From: Alphaproteobacteria bacterium
GTDB taxonomy: Bacteria > Pseudomonadota > Alphaproteobacteria > Caulobacterales > Aquidulcibacteraceae
DNA length: 64,000 bases
Direction of reading: 5' to 3'
Assembly: GCA_016124655.1 (NCBI GenBank)
Contig: WGNI01000004.1
Coordinates: 124,001 to 188,000, forward strand
Below, piece after piece: positions 1 to 9,613 of the stretch. The translations under genes and the position numbers were made by a program. A model generated the notes under the pieces. It was given only the letters and a program-made list of their open reading frames with translations, ran no database searches and was not told the origin of the DNA. Every line of letters starts with the position of its first letter. Positions within the stretch are counted from its first letter, which is position 1.

Positions 1-269
1 CCGCCGCGCTGGCGTTCGCGCGCGCCTATGAGGGGCTGGGCCGGTTCAATGAAGCGGACGGGCCGTATCGCTATGCGGCCGATCGCCTGCCGGGCCTGGA
101 GGCCGCGGGGCGATACGTGGCGTTTCTGGTGCGCGCGGGCCGCATGGACGACGCGCGCACGGGGCTGGAGGAAGTCGAGCGCCGGTTCTCCAAGATCAAC
201 CGCGCGCTGCGGACCGAAGCGCGGATCTGGCGCGATCTTGCAGCCAACGCAGTGGCCACAGGGCGCTAG
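1..269 (+). CDS. C-terminal fragment of a TPR-like protein
   Basis: An open frame (codons in phase with base 3) enters from the left edge and ends at a TAG at 267-269, giving about 88 residues. The residues alternate small and aromatic or large hydrophobic positions, as in tetratricopeptide helices: an AFARAYEGLGRFNEA segment is followed by a second helix pair around YVAFLVRAGRMDDARTGLEEVE. This is the usual look of TPR-type scaffolding proteins, but the N-terminus is missing, so no role can be given. Its stop overlaps by 3 bases the stop of the convergent small gene on the minus strand. Confidence 0.6.
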   Translation, partial: AALAFARAYEGLGRFNEADGPYRYAADRLPGLEAAGRYVAFLVRAGRMDDARTGLEEVERRFSKINRALRTEARIWRDLAANAVATGR

Positions 270-586
270 AGTCCACGCACCTGCTTGCGGCTGGCGCCGC
301 AGAGATTGGAGACGATTCCGTTTACGCCAGCCTTGCGCATGGCCTCTTCAGCCTTGCGCATATCCCAGTGCGGCACGCGCAAAACGCGCGCTTCCGCATT
401 CGCGCTCTTCAATTGCTTGGCCGAATGTTCGAGATGCGCGGCGGAGCCGGATCGATCGACGACCTGCGCCTTCTTGCCGTCCTTCGCCGCCTTGTTCAGC
501 CGGCGGCGGCGGGCCGCTGGAGGCTCAGTGAACGCCTCCTCGATGACATCGTAGGCGTGCGTATGCCAAGTCCGCGCTCGTCCCAT
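266..586 (-). CDS. small basic hypothetical protein (106 aa)
   Basis: I do not recognise this protein. The chosen ATG at 586 (MGRARTWHTH) has GGAGAG about 8 bases upstream; an upstream ATG at 634 lacks such a site. The protein is rich in Arg and Lys, with an RRRRLNKAAKDGKK stretch near residues 27-40 and a C-terminal half that looks helical (MRKAEEAMRKAG). There is no signal peptide or membrane segment. The basic character would suit nucleic-acid or ribosome binding, but that is only inference. It converges on the TPR gene and stands back to back with ychF. Confidence 0.5.
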   Translation of the reverse strand: MGRARTWHTHAYDVIEEAFTEPPAARRRRLNKAAKDGKKAQVVDRSGSAAHLEHSAKQLKSANAEARVLRVPHWDMRKAEEAMRKAGVNGIVSNLCGASRKQVRGL

Positions 587-732
587 GCCTGCTCTCCAGC
601 TCGCATAAAGACCCCACACGCTTCGCGGGTACATGTGTTCGCAGCGGACGCCAAGCGTTTATCCACACGCGCGGTATACAGGCGCCGCCGCGGGCGATAT
701 GCAGCGCGGTTTCGCGCAAGGACGATTCAAGC

Positions 733-1830
733 ATGGGATTTCGGTGCGGCATTGTGGGGCTACCGAATGTGGGCAAGTCGACGCTGTTCAACGCGTTGAC
801 GCGCACCGCCGCCGCGCAGGCGGCGAATTATCCGTTCTGCACGATTGAACCGAATGTCGGGGAAGTCGCAGTGCCCGAGCCGCGCCTCTTCAAGCTCGCC
901 GAGATCGGGAAATCGAAGGAGATCATTCCCGCGCGCATGAACTTTGTCGACATCGCCGGCCTGGTGCGTGGGGCATCCAAGGGCGAAGGACTCGGCAATG
1001 CTTTTCTCGCCAATATCCGCGAGACCGACGCCATCGTTTACGTGCTGCGCTGTTTCGAGAACGACGACATCACCCATGTCGAAGGGCGCGTGGATCCGAT
1101 TGCCGACCTTGAGACGGTCGAGACAGAGCTGATGCTCGCCGATCTGGAAAGCCTGGAAAAGCGCATCGCCAATCTGGAGAAGAAGGCCAAGGGCGGCGAC
1201 AAGGAGGCCAAGCTCACGCTCGATCTGGTGCTGCGCGCCAAGGCGCTTCTGGAAGACGGCAAGCCCGCGCGGGCGGCGGCCGTCGCGGACGACGAGCAAA
1301 AGGCGTTCGCCATGCTGCAATTGCTGACGGCCAAGCCAGTCATGTTCGTGTGCAATGTCGATGAAGGCGACGCCGCCTCCGGCAATGCGCACAGCGCACG
1401 CGTGGCGGAGCGCGCGACGCAGGAAGGCGCTGCGTGCGTCGTTATCTGCGCGCAATTGGAGGCGGAACTCGCCGCGCTCGATGATGCGGAACAGGCCGAG
1501 TATCTCGCCGCGGCCGGGCTCGATGAGCCGGGACTGTCAAAGCTGATCCATGCGGGCTACGCGCTGTTGGGCCTGCAGACATATTTCACGGTGGGGCCGA
1601 AAGAGGCGCGCGCGTGGACGATCCATCGCGGCGACACCGCTCCGCAAGCCGCAGGCGTGATCCATACCGATTTCGAAAAAGGCTTCATTCGCGCGGAAAC
1701 GATCGCTTATGACGATTTCGTCAAGTTCAATGGCGAACAAGGCGCGAAGGACGCCGGCAAGATGCGGCTGGAAGGCAAGGACTACGTCGTCCGCGATGGC
1801 GACGTGATGCATTTCCGGTTTAACGCCTGA
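733..1830 (+). CDS. ychF: redox-regulated ATPase YchF (Obg-family P-loop protein)
   Basis: At 365 aa this is the usual YchF length. The N-terminal G domain has the P-loop GLPNVGKS at residues 9-16, the [17 protein letters not shown] switch II region, and NVDE in place of the canonical NKxD. That last substitution is the hallmark that makes YchF prefer ATP over GTP. A coiled coil (about residues 130-190) and a C-terminal TGS domain ending [11 protein letters not shown] follow. YchF is a cytoplasmic ribosome- and proteasome-associated P-loop ATPase linked to oxidative stress. No strong ribosome binding site precedes the ATG. The last 11 bases overlap the convergent retropepsin-like gene. Confidence 0.97.
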   Translation: MGFRCGIVGLPNVGKSTLFNALTRTAAAQAANYPFCTIEPNVGEVAVPEPRLFKLAEIGKSKEIIPARMNFVDIAGLVRGASKGEGLGNAFLANIRETDAIVYVLRCFENDDITHVEGRVDPIADLETVETELMLADLESLEKRIANLEKKAKGGDKEAKLTLDLVLRAKALLEDGKPARAAAVADDEQKAFAMLQLLTAKPVMFVCNVDEGDAASGNAHSARVAERATQEGAACVVICAQLEAELAALDDAEQAEYLAAAGLDEPGLSKLIHAGYALLGLQTYFTVGPKEARAWTIHRGDTAPQAAGVIHTDFEKGFIRAETIAYDDFVKFNGEQGAKDAGKMRLEGKDYVVRDGDVMHFRFNA

Positions 1831-2788
1831 ATCCGCCGCCACGCGGGAGGAAGTAGAGCCGCGCGTGGCCGTAGTCGATCGCCAGCGCGTGGGTTTTGCT
1901 CAGTACGTCCATACCGAGCAGGATGGTCGGCTCGTGCTGTAATTGCCAAACGTCGAAAATGTGCAGATCGCTGATCAGCACGGGAAAGGACGTCGCCTCC
2001 ATATCGCCCATGCGCATGCGCGACACGAACAGCAATTGATCGATGATGATGTCTGGCCCGAAGGCGGAGCCGACGACCTCGAAGCGCTGCACGCGCCGTG
2101 TGCTGGCGCTTTCCAGCGCGGTCGCCAAGGCCTGATTGCCGAACGAGGTGTCGGCGCCGGTGTCGATGATGACATTGACGGGCGTATTGTCGATTGAGCC
2201 GCGCGCAACGACGAGGAGGCCCAAGCGAAACTCGGCGCGCACGCTGCGCCAATCCTGGCCCGGCGCGCGGCGCGAAGAGCGGGCGATGCGCATGGAGCGC
2301 TCGGTGAAATTGATCGTCAGGCGGCGATCGGCCATGGCCTCAACGCCCAAAACGCCGGCGGCGCGGCCGAAGGCGCCGCCGGAAAGGATCGGCAGGCGCA
2401 CGTCGCCAAGCCCGATGGCGCCGGATTCCAGCGAACCAACGTGCGCCGTCGGAGCGATGATCGCGCCGGCCAAGCCGTGGACGCGCATTTCTCCGGCCAC
2501 TTGCAGACCCAGGCGTTCCGCCAAGCGATCGGACAAAGCGCTGCTGTTGGCGCCGGTATCGACGAAAAAGCGAAACGGTCCTTCGCCATTGACCAGCACG
2601 GGCGCGGTGACCCTGCCCGTTTCGTCGATGCCGGTCTGCGTCTCGACGACAATCTCCAGATCCGCTTCGGGCGTGATCGGAACAATCACCGCGGGCTCTT
2701 GCGTCCAGCCATTGGACGCAGACGCGACGAGCGCGACGCATGCCAAAAAGACTGAAGCGACCGCTACATGGCGCGCGTTTCTTCCCAT
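1820..2788 (-). CDS. secreted/periplasmic protein with two retropepsin-like aspartic protease domains
   Basis: The 322-aa product starts with a signal-like segment (about residues 8-30). Two hydrophobic-hydrophobic-Asp-Thr-Gly motifs follow: FFVDTGA at D77 and VIIDTGAD at D209, each the catalytic signature of a retropepsin-like half. In retroviral proteases two such halves dimerise to form one active site. Here both halves lie in one chain, as in pepsins and the tandem aspartyl_protease family of alphaproteobacteria. A GVLGVEAM segment (145-152) and an ILLGMDVL segment near the C-terminus look like the second conserved hydrophobic-Gly motif of each half. The substrate is unknown. The gene stands alone, convergent with and overlapping ychF. 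Confidence 0.85.
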   Translation of the reverse strand: MGRNARHVAVASVFLACVALVASASNGWTQEPAVIVPITPEADLEIVVETQTGIDETGRVTAPVLVNGEGPFRFFVDTGANSSALSDRLAERLGLQVAGEMRVHGLAGAIIAPTAHVGSLESGAIGLGDVRLPILSGGAFGRAAGVLGVEAMADRRLTINFTERSMRIARSSRRAPGQDWRSVRAEFRLGLLVVARGSIDNTPVNVIIDTGADTSFGNQALATALESASTRRVQRFEVVGSAFGPDIIIDQLLFVSRMRMGDMEATSFPVLISDLHIFDVWQLQHEPTILLGMDVLSKTHALAIDYGHARLYFLPRGGGFRR

Positions 2789-2929
2789 GGCGAAAGCTTA
2801 GCGCAGCGGCGCTTCCACGGTCCATGGCGTCTGATCGCAATTCACCGATCACGTTCGCGTGGCGGCACGCTTTCCAACGCCGGCGCAATGGGCCATGGAG
2901 AGCCGTGCTCAGGCCGCGGGGAGATGGCC

Positions 2930-3586
2930 ATGGACGTCACGCTCACCAGTCCGCACGACGGGTTCAGCTTCACCGCCTATCGCTGCGACGCGCAGGGCAG
3001 CCGGCGCGGCGGCGTGGTCGTCGCCCAGGAAATCTTCGGCATCACCGACCACATCAAAGCGATGTGCGCGACCTTTTCTGCGCGCGGCTATGACGCCATT
3101 GCGCCTTCGCTCTACGACCGGGTGGCGCACGGCTTTCACGCCGGTCACGATCAGGACGGCATCAAGCGCGGAATCGAGGCCGCGCAGGCGACGCCGATGG
3201 CGCAAGCCGCGGGCGATTTGCAGGCCTGTATCGACGCTCTGCAAGGGCCGGTCTATGCGACGGGGTTCTGCTATGGCGGCGCGATGGCGTGGCTCGCTGC
3301 GGCGCGCTGCACGGGGCTTGCGGCCGCCAGCGGATTTTATGGCCGGCTGATCAACCAGCTCCTGGGCGATGCGCCGAAGGTTCCCATCATTCTTCACTAT
3401 GGGCGCAATGACGGCGGCATCCCTTTGAGTGAAGTCGACAAGGTGCGCACGGCGTATCCAAACGTGCCTGTTTTTCTTTATGAAGCGGGCCACGGCTTCT
3501 GCCGCGAAGGCAGCGCCGACTTTCACGCCGAAAGCCGCGATCTGGCGCTGCAGCGCACGATCGATCATTTTCAGGCGCACACGTAA
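2930..3586 (+). CDS. dienelactone hydrolase family protein
   Basis: This is an alpha/beta hydrolase of 218 aa from the ATG at 2930. That start has GGGGAG 6 bases upstream; the ATG at 2924 would sit directly on that site. The catalytic triad typical of dienelactone hydrolases is visible: nucleophile Cys114 in GFCYGG, Asp161 in YGRNDGG and His188 in EAGHGF. The oxyanion/substrate Glu lies in QEIFG near residue 34. The family opens lactones in aromatic degradation, but many members act on other esters, so the substrate here is open. The VOC gene follows 9 bases downstream, suggesting one operon. Confidence 0.9.
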   Translation: MDVTLTSPHDGFSFTAYRCDAQGSRRGGVVVAQEIFGITDHIKAMCATFSARGYDAIAPSLYDRVAHGFHAGHDQDGIKRGIEAAQATPMAQAAGDLQACIDALQGPVYATGFCYGGAMAWLAAARCTGLAAASGFYGRLINQLLGDAPKVPIILHYGRNDGGIPLSEVDKVRTAYPNVPVFLYEAGHGFCREGSADFHAESRDLALQRTIDHFQAHT

Positions 3587-3595
3587 GGAGCGCGC

Positions 3596-3997
3596 ATGGC
3601 CCTCGATCACATCTCCATCGGCGTCACCAACATGCAGCGCGCGAAGGCGTTCTATGATGCCGTACTCGCGCCGCTCGGCATGCAGCCGGTGTATCCGGTG
3701 GAGATCAACGGCCAGCTGGTGGGCGTCGGTTACGGCGATACGCCCGACAAGCCGACCTTTTGGATCCAGTTTCCCATCAACGGCCAGCCGGCCAGCATGG
3801 GCAATGGCGTGCACATTGCATTCACTGCAGCGACCCGCGAGGCGGTGGACGCATTCTATCTCGCGGCGCTCGATCAAGGCGGCGCGGAAGACGGCCGGCC
3901 GGGGCTGCGCACGGAATACCACCCCTCCTACTACGCCGCGTTCATTCGCGATCCCGATCACAACAAGATCGAGGCGGTGTGCCATGCCGAGACCTGA
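3596..3997 (+). CDS. VOC family (glyoxalase/dioxygenase fold) protein
   Basis: This 133-aa protein opens with LDHISIGVTNMQRAKAFYDAVL and ends with AAFIRDPDHNKIEAVCH. These are the two beta-alpha-beta-beta-beta modules of the vicinal oxygen chelate fold, with metal-type residues His (LDHISIG), His (GVHIAF) and Glu (KIEAV). A strong AAGGAG sits just before the ATG. It lies between the dienelactone hydrolase (9 bases upstream) and an unknown gene (9 bases downstream). VOC proteins include glyoxalases, dioxygenases and resistance proteins; nothing in the sequence chooses between them. Confidence 0.88.
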   Translation: MALDHISIGVTNMQRAKAFYDAVLAPLGMQPVYPVEINGQLVGVGYGDTPDKPTFWIQFPINGQPASMGNGVHIAFTAATREAVDAFYLAALDQGGAEDGRPGLRTEYHPSYYAAFIRDPDHNKIEAVCHAET

Positions 3998-4006
3998 AGT
4001 GCGCCC

Positions 4007-4879
4007 ATGAAACAGGCTTGGGCGACGCTTGGAGGCGTTGCGCCCAACGCCCTTTGCGAAGCGCGGCGGCGTGTGCATCGGCGCGCGCAATGGCTGGCGC
4101 GGTTCGCGCACGCCTATCTGCCCGCGCAAGCGGATGACATGCACACCGCGCTGTGCTGGTCCGATGCGCCGGTGAGTTCACTTGCCGACGAACCGGAAGC
4201 CGCGCCGCACATCGCGCTCGGCGAAACCATTCCCGCTCACTTCACGATCGTCGCGCCGCGTTTGACGGTGCGCTATGCGCCGCTTTTAGATCAGCTTTGG
4301 CTGGGCAATCCTGCGCGCCCCAACAATGTATTCAATCTTGTTGGCCGTGAAGAAACGGACTTGGCGGAGGAATTGCCGCTGGCGATGCGCAGCCTTGGCG
4401 CTGAAGCGCTGCCGCTAAACGTTGCGCTGCCTCATGCGGACGACCTGCCGCCGGAGAATTCCGCGTCGCCGCCAGTGGCGGAAACAGAAGAGCTGATGCG
4501 GTATTATGCGAATGCGGCGCTGCTGCTTGAAGGCGTTGCGCCGCCTACGGGCGCAATCAGCGCAATTCGCCTCTGGCCGCACCATTTCGACATGGCGCGG
4601 ACCATCGCACTGGAAGGCGGCCGCCTGCTGACGCTTGGCCTTGCGCCAGACGATGCGTTTTACGATCAGCCCTATCTCTATGTCACCGTCTACCCGGCGG
4701 CGCCGTCGCGCGCGCTGCCCGCGCCGCCGGACGGATTTGCATGGAGAACGGAAGGCTTCTTTGGCCTTGCGGCGCGGGCTAGCGATCTCCTCCGCGGCGC
4801 GAACGCCGCGGAGCGCGCCGGCGCCGCATTGAACCGCGCCGTAGCGCTGTGCGCGGACTTGCCGAAGGCGGCGGATTAG
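4007..4879 (+). CDS. hypothetical protein (290 aa), third gene of a putative operon
   Basis: I do not assign a function. The N-terminal part is rich in Arg and aromatic residues and is followed by a long acidic middle. The C-terminal half carries an IRLWPHHFDMA motif (about residues 186-196) and a DQPYLYVTVYP strand (about 219-229) that look like a conserved core. This HFD plus aromatic-strand layout loosely recalls DUF5996-type proteins, but I cannot confirm that. There is no signal peptide or membrane segment. It lies 9 bases downstream of the VOC gene on the same strand, so co-transcription is likely. It ends 4 bases into the convergent fliJ. Confidence 0.65.
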   Translation: MKQAWATLGGVAPNALCEARRRVHRRAQWLARFAHAYLPAQADDMHTALCWSDAPVSSLADEPEAAPHIALGETIPAHFTIVAPRLTVRYAPLLDQLWLGNPARPNNVFNLVGREETDLAEELPLAMRSLGAEALPLNVALPHADDLPPENSASPPVAETEELMRYYANAALLLEGVAPPTGAISAIRLWPHHFDMARTIALEGGRLLTLGLAPDDAFYDQPYLYVTVYPAAPSRALPAPPDGFAWRTEGFFGLAARASDLLRGANAAERAGAALNRAVALCADLPKAAD

Positions 4880-5289
4880 CCCTCGCGTGCGGCGCGCGTG
4901 ATCGCGGTTTCGTCGAAGGTTGCGTTTTCGCGCTTGAGCGCATCGGCGGCGCGGCGTTCAGCGCCCCATTCCGCAAGCTTCTCCAGCTTTTTCAACTCCG
5001 CGTAGGCCGCCTCCAACAGCGCGCGCATGTGATCGACTTCAGCGGCGCAATACTCCGCGTCGCGCACAAGCGCTGCGCGATCCTCCCGCGCGGCGAAGGC
5101 GAACGCGCCATAGGCCGCGCCACCCATAGCGCTTTGCGCGGCGATGCCCTGTTCGACGACGACGCGCGCATCGAGCGCTGCAATGCGCGCATCGGCGGCG
5201 GCGCGCCGGCCTTCCGCGTCAGCCAAAAGGCGCATCAATTGATCGACCTCGCGCTTGGCCAAGCGAATGAGTGTCGCGATGGTTTTCAT
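4876..5289 (-). CDS. fliJ: flagellar export protein FliJ-like
   Basis: This 137-aa protein is almost entirely Ala/Glu/Arg/Lys-rich and predicted as two long antiparallel helices, which is the FliJ fold. It begins [18 protein letters not shown], like FliJ N-termini. Its ATG overlaps the fliI stop by 4 bases (ATGA), the standard fliI-fliJ arrangement. FliJ sits in the centre of the FliI hexamer and helps move export substrates to the FlhA gate. FliJ sequences diverge strongly, so the call rests mainly on position, length and coiled-coil character. Confidence 0.82.
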   Translation of the reverse strand: MKTIATLIRLAKREVDQLMRLLADAEGRRAAADARIAALDARVVVEQGIAAQSAMGGAAYGAFAFAAREDRAALVRDAEYCAAEVDHMRALLEAAYAELKKLEKLAEWGAERRAADALKRENATFDETAITRAAREG

Positions 5290-6635
5290 GCGCCCTCCCC
5301 GTTGAGCGCGTGCGCCAGCGCCGCAAAGCTTTGTTCTATGGTCGCGCTGTCTTCACGGCCTTGCGCGAGCACCGCTTCCAAGGGGCCGCGCAGGCGAATG
5401 GCTTCATCGAGTTCGGCGTCCGATCCGGGCCGGTAGGCGCCGATGCGGATCAGCTCTTCCATGTTCTGATACGCGCTCATCAGCGCGCGGGCCTTGGCGA
5501 CGAGCGCGTTCTCTTCCGCGGCATGGCACATCGGCATGAGACGCGAGATGGATTTCAGCACGTTCACCGCGGGATAACGGCCGCGTTCGGCGATGGCGCG
5601 CTCCATCACGATGTGGCCGTCCAAGATGCCGCGCACGGCGTCGGCGATCGGCTCGTTGTGATCGTCGCCATCGACGAGCACGGTGAAAAGTCCGGTGATT
5701 GAGCCTTGAACGGAATGCTCGCGGCCGGGACCGGCGCGCTCCAGAAGTTTTGGAAGGTCGGCGAAGACCGACGGCGTATACCCCTTCGTCGTCGGCGGTT
5801 CGCCGGCGGCGAGGCCGATTTCGCGCGACGCCATCGCGAACCGCGTGACGCTATCGAGCAGCAGGAGAACCTGCTTGCCCTCATCGCGGAAATGTTCGGC
5901 GATCGCACACGCCATGTGCGGCGCCAGCCTGCGCTTGGCGGCGGCTTCGTCTGAAGTCGCCACGACCACAACGCTGCGCGCGCGTCCTTCGGGGCCGAGC
6001 GTATCCTCCAGGAATTCCTTCACCTCGCGGCCGCGCTCGCCGATCATGCCGATGACGATCACATCCACTGCGGCGTTGCGCGCGAGCATGGACAGCAGCA
6101 CCGATTTGCCGACGCCGGAGCCCGCGAAAATGCCCATGCGCTGACCGCGGCAAACCGCGGCGAAGAGATTCAACGCGCGCACGCCCAGATCGAGCCGTTC
6201 ACCGACGCGCGCGCGTGCATGCGCCGGCGGCGGCGACGCGCGCACGGGACGTGCGACGAGGCCCTCCTCCAGCGGTCCCAAACCGTCGAGCGGCGCGCCG
6301 AACGCGTCGACCACGCGACCCAGCCAGCCCGCGCCGGGACGCACCATGGGCGCCGCGCCTGATAAGCGCACACGCGCGCCGGGCCGGAGGTTTTCAGTGG
6401 AGTCAAACGGCGTGAGGATGGCGCGATCACCCCTGAAACCGACGATTTCGGCGCGAACGACGGCCGGCCCTTCGATCATCGCGCGCCCGCCGATCGCCAG
6501 TCCCTCCAACGGGCCCGTCGCTTCGATGGAGAGGCCATTGAGCCCGGTGACGCGGCCATAGAGCGCGCGCGTCTCCAGCGCTTCGATCTCTTCGGCGAGA
6601 CGCCGCAACGGGCGATCTTCAGACAACGCAAACAC
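5286..6635 (-). CDS. fliI: flagellum-specific ATPase FliI
   Basis: The 449-aa product has an F1-beta-type N-terminal barrel, then the Walker A motif AGSGVGKS at residues 171-178, the Walker B strand [12 protein letters not shown], and the [14 protein letters not shown] segment characteristic of FliI/SctN ATPases. FliI is the cytoplasmic hexameric ATPase of the flagellar type III export apparatus. The gene is the first of a fliI-fliJ pair and is divergent from ctrA. A CTAA-N7-CTAAC element 25 bases upstream of the ATG resembles the CtrA recognition site; in Caulobacter fliIJ is a CtrA-class flagellar operon. Confidence 0.97.
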   Translation of the reverse strand: MFALSEDRPLRRLAEEIEALETRALYGRVTGLNGLSIEATGPLEGLAIGGRAMIEGPAVVRAEIVGFRGDRAILTPFDSTENLRPGARVRLSGAAPMVRPGAGWLGRVVDAFGAPLDGLGPLEEGLVARPVRASPPPAHARARVGERLDLGVRALNLFAAVCRGQRMGIFAGSGVGKSVLLSMLARNAAVDVIVIGMIGERGREVKEFLEDTLGPEGRARSVVVVATSDEAAAKRRLAPHMACAIAEHFRDEGKQVLLLLDSVTRFAMASREIGLAAGEPPTTKGYTPSVFADLPKLLERAGPGREHSVQGSITGLFTVLVDGDDHNEPIADAVRGILDGHIVMERAIAERGRYPAVNVLKSISRLMPMCHAAEENALVAKARALMSAYQNMEELIRIGAYRPGSDAELDEAIRLRGPLEAVLAQGREDSATIEQSFAALAHALNGEGA

Positions 6636-6658
6636 AGGTTTCGACTTGAGGCGAAGCC

Positions 6659-6674
6659 GTTAGCAATGTGTTAG
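6659..6674 (-). promoter_or_regulatory. putative CtrA binding site upstream of fliI
   Basis: Read on the fliI strand, this reads CTAACACATTGCTAAC: two half-sites spaced by exactly 7 bases. It matches the CtrA consensus TTAA-N7-TTAA(C) with one T-to-C change in each half. It lies 24-39 bases before the fliI ATG and so could cover a -35 element only if the leader is very short. CtrA control of fliI is known in Caulobacter; this assignment is by analogy. Confidence 0.4.
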
Positions 6675-6751
6675 CGCTGCACAGCTGGGACGCCGCCGCG
6701 GACCGCTAAATCACTTATCTGCAGAAAGTTTTGGTGCGACGGCGGAACGAA

Positions 6752-6828
6752 GATTCACATTCTTGCCGAATTCGTTGACCTGTTAACTATTCCTTCAGAC
6801 GGTTCGGCCAAGCCTGAGTCGTCTTAAC
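6752..6828 (+). promoter_or_regulatory. ctrA upstream control region with two GANTC sites and TTAAC half-sites
   Basis: The region before ctrA holds GATTC at 6752-6756 and GAGTC at 6816-6820, both CcrM-type GANTC methylation sites. It also holds isolated TTAAC half-sites at 6783-6787 and 6824-6828 and a TTGACC at 6775-6780. In Caulobacter the ctrA P1 promoter is silenced by full methylation at a GANTC site and bound by GcrA and by CtrA itself. The same parts occur here, but the exact promoter is not obvious from sequence. Confidence 0.45.
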
Positions 6829-6875
6829 CTTTACTCATCTTGCGCAAGGGGCTGCGCAACAGAAACGAGGGCGAA

Positions 6876-7567
<692 letters not shown>

Positions 7568-7571
<4 letters not shown>

Positions 7572-8608
7572 TATCCCGCGACGCGTCCAAGCGCGCGGCC
7601 GTCGACAATCTGGTCGAGATACTCGCTCATGCCGTAGCCGATGAGATCGCCGCAGCGATACTCGGTGAAGCCTTCGGTGATGCGCGTGTTGAGATCCACG
7701 CCATCGGGCGAATTGCGCCGGTTGCGCAGCGGGATCAGCGAAAGCACGCGGCCGCTGATCTCATAGGATTTGCCGGCTTCGGTGCGGACTGACGCGCGCA
7801 GCCCGGTTTGATAGTCGTTTTCGTCCCAATCGCTGTCGATCCGGCATTCCGAAATCAGATCGTAGACGCCGTCGCGAAACACCATGCCGCCTTGATGCGC
7901 GCCGCCTTTGCCGTCGCCGATCACCGAAAGCATCATGCCGAAATCGGGGCCGAAATTCATCGGACACCAGCGATACCATTCGATCGCCTGCCAGTAGCGC
8001 GGGCCCCAGGATTTATCGCGCAGGCCGTAGCCCGAGATCGGAAAGCGCTCGTCGCCGACGGTGATTTCGCCTTCGGCGGCGCAATGCTGCTCATAGTGCG
8101 CCTTGGCGAAGGATTTTTCGGGATCGACGGCGATAGGTGACCCGTCAGCGTTCACGGCTTCCCCGCCATACATCGGCGAAAGCCCCGTGAACCGCAGGCG
8201 CACCGAACACGCCGCGCGTAGGTTGTTGAGATAGGCCTGCTTCGGATCGGCCATGTCGTGGGGTTGCGCCAACACCAGCGCCTTGCCTTCATAGGTGACG
8301 TCGAGGCGTTTGAAAGGTTCGACCACGTCGATCTTCAAGCCGCCGGCATCGAGCGCGGCGTTGTCGTGGATTTCAGGCCTGGCGAAGGTGAAGGCGACGC
8401 GGCCGTCTGGCAGATACACGCACACGCTGACTTCGGCGTAGCGCTCGTTCGGGCGATTGCCGATGCGGAACCAGCCGCCCATTTTGCGCGCCGGATCGAA
8501 CGCGTTGAAATACATGCTCTCGTTGTAGTTCTTCGCAGCGCCCGGATCGTGGGGATGCTCGTCTTCCGGCGCGAGGCGGTAGGTGACGTTGGACGCGGCT
8601 TTGGCCAT
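7568..8608 (-). CDS. CrtC-like/DUF7064-type hypothetical protein
   Basis: The 346-aa protein starts at the ATG at 8608 ([10 protein letters not shown]), preceded by GGAGGAT. Its many aromatic beta segments ([37 protein letters not shown]) resemble the double lipocalin-like fold of hydroxyneurosporene synthase/CrtC-like proteins, now split into DUF7064/DUF7065 families. The [10 protein letters not shown] motif is the most distinctive. These proteins occur in alphaproteobacteria near lipid, steroid or terpenoid enzymes, without known activity. It lies 69 bases downstream of an SDR on the same strand, so the two may form a catabolic pair. It converges on ctrA with a 4-base overlap. Confidence 0.7.
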
Positions 8609-8677
8609 GCGGGATCCTCCGTTGGCAAGTTGGCGCGAGCTTACCGGCCCTGCCTTGCGGCAGCGCAAGGCGCGCGA

Positions 8678-9514
8678 TCACAAAATGTATTCGTCGCCGG
8701 ACGCGCGCACGGTGATATCCGACAGCGACACGCCCCAGGGCTGATCGATGGCGTGGATCACGGCGTCGGCGATAAACGTGGGATCGAGCGCGATATAGTC
8801 CATGCGGTTGGGATCGAGCCGCGCGCCGTTGCCCTGCCCGCTGGCGACCGCCTGGAGCTCGGGCAGATAGGTTTGCGCCTTCTGGCCCAGAATGCCGACC
8901 ACCGCGTCCATGTTGACGATGCCGGAGGACAGATTGGTCGCGGGCACGCCGGTGGGGCGGATGGTCGTCACCTTGATGCGGCCTTGCGATTCCACACGCA
9001 GCGCATGGGAGAGGAAATTCACCGCCGCTTTCGTCGCGCCGTACACGCCGGCGCCGACGACGGGATAATTGCCGTAGATGGAAGACAGATTGATCACGTG
9101 GCCGCGGCCCTGCGCGATCATCTGGTCATGGGCGGCGATGATGCCGTTCAGCGTGCCCTTGATGTTGATGTCGATGCAGCGATCCCAAGCGCGTTCCGCA
9201 GCGGCGTGATCGGCGAAGAACGCCAGCGGCATGACGCCGGCATTGTTGATCATCACGTCCAGCGCGCCGAATTCCGTGACCGCCGCTTCGACCAGAGCTT
9301 TCGTGTCCTGCAACGCCGTGACGTCGGCGCGCCGCGCTATGATGCTTCCGCCGCTCGCTGCGACGGCGCTGGCGACGGCGGTGAGTTCGGCTTCGTCGAT
9401 GTCGGCGGCGGCGATGCGCGCGCCCATCGCGGCGGCCTTCTCGCAGATCAGGCGGCCAAAGCCGCGCGCCGCGCCAGTGACCGCGATGACCTTGCCCTTG
9501 ATGTGTTCGCCCAT
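8678..9514 (-). CDS. SDR family oxidoreductase
   Basis: This is a classical short-chain dehydrogenase of 278 aa from the ATG at 9514 (MGEHIKGKVI), with GGGCAGG upstream. It has the cofactor motif TGAARGFG (13-20), an acidic residue in AAADIDEAEL that suggests NAD(H), the NNAG motif (90-93), Ser near 145 (NLSSIYG), Tyr158 and Lys162 (YGATK). The substrate cannot be read from sequence. The CrtC-like gene follows downstream on the same strand. The GFA-family gene is divergent on the other side. Confidence 0.93.
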   Translation of the reverse strand: MGEHIKGKVIAVTGAARGFGRLICEKAAAMGARIAAADIDEAELTAVASAVAASGGSIIARRADVTALQDTKALVEAAVTEFGALDVMINNAGVMPLAFFADHAAAERAWDRCIDINIKGTLNGIIAAHDQMIAQGRGHVINLSSIYGNYPVVGAGVYGATKAAVNFLSHALRVESQGRIKVTTIRPTGVPATNLSSGIVNMDAVVGILGQKAQTYLPELQAVASGQGNGARLDPNRMDYIALDPTFIADAVIHAIDQPWGVSLSDITVRASGDEYIL

Positions 9515-9613
9515 GCGCGCCTGCCCTTTTTTCTTGAACGGCGCGGTGTCGCGCGATCCCTGCGTTTGGCGTAGCGTGCGCCTCCAACGGCAAAAAGCAA
9601 TGCGGAGGCGAGG

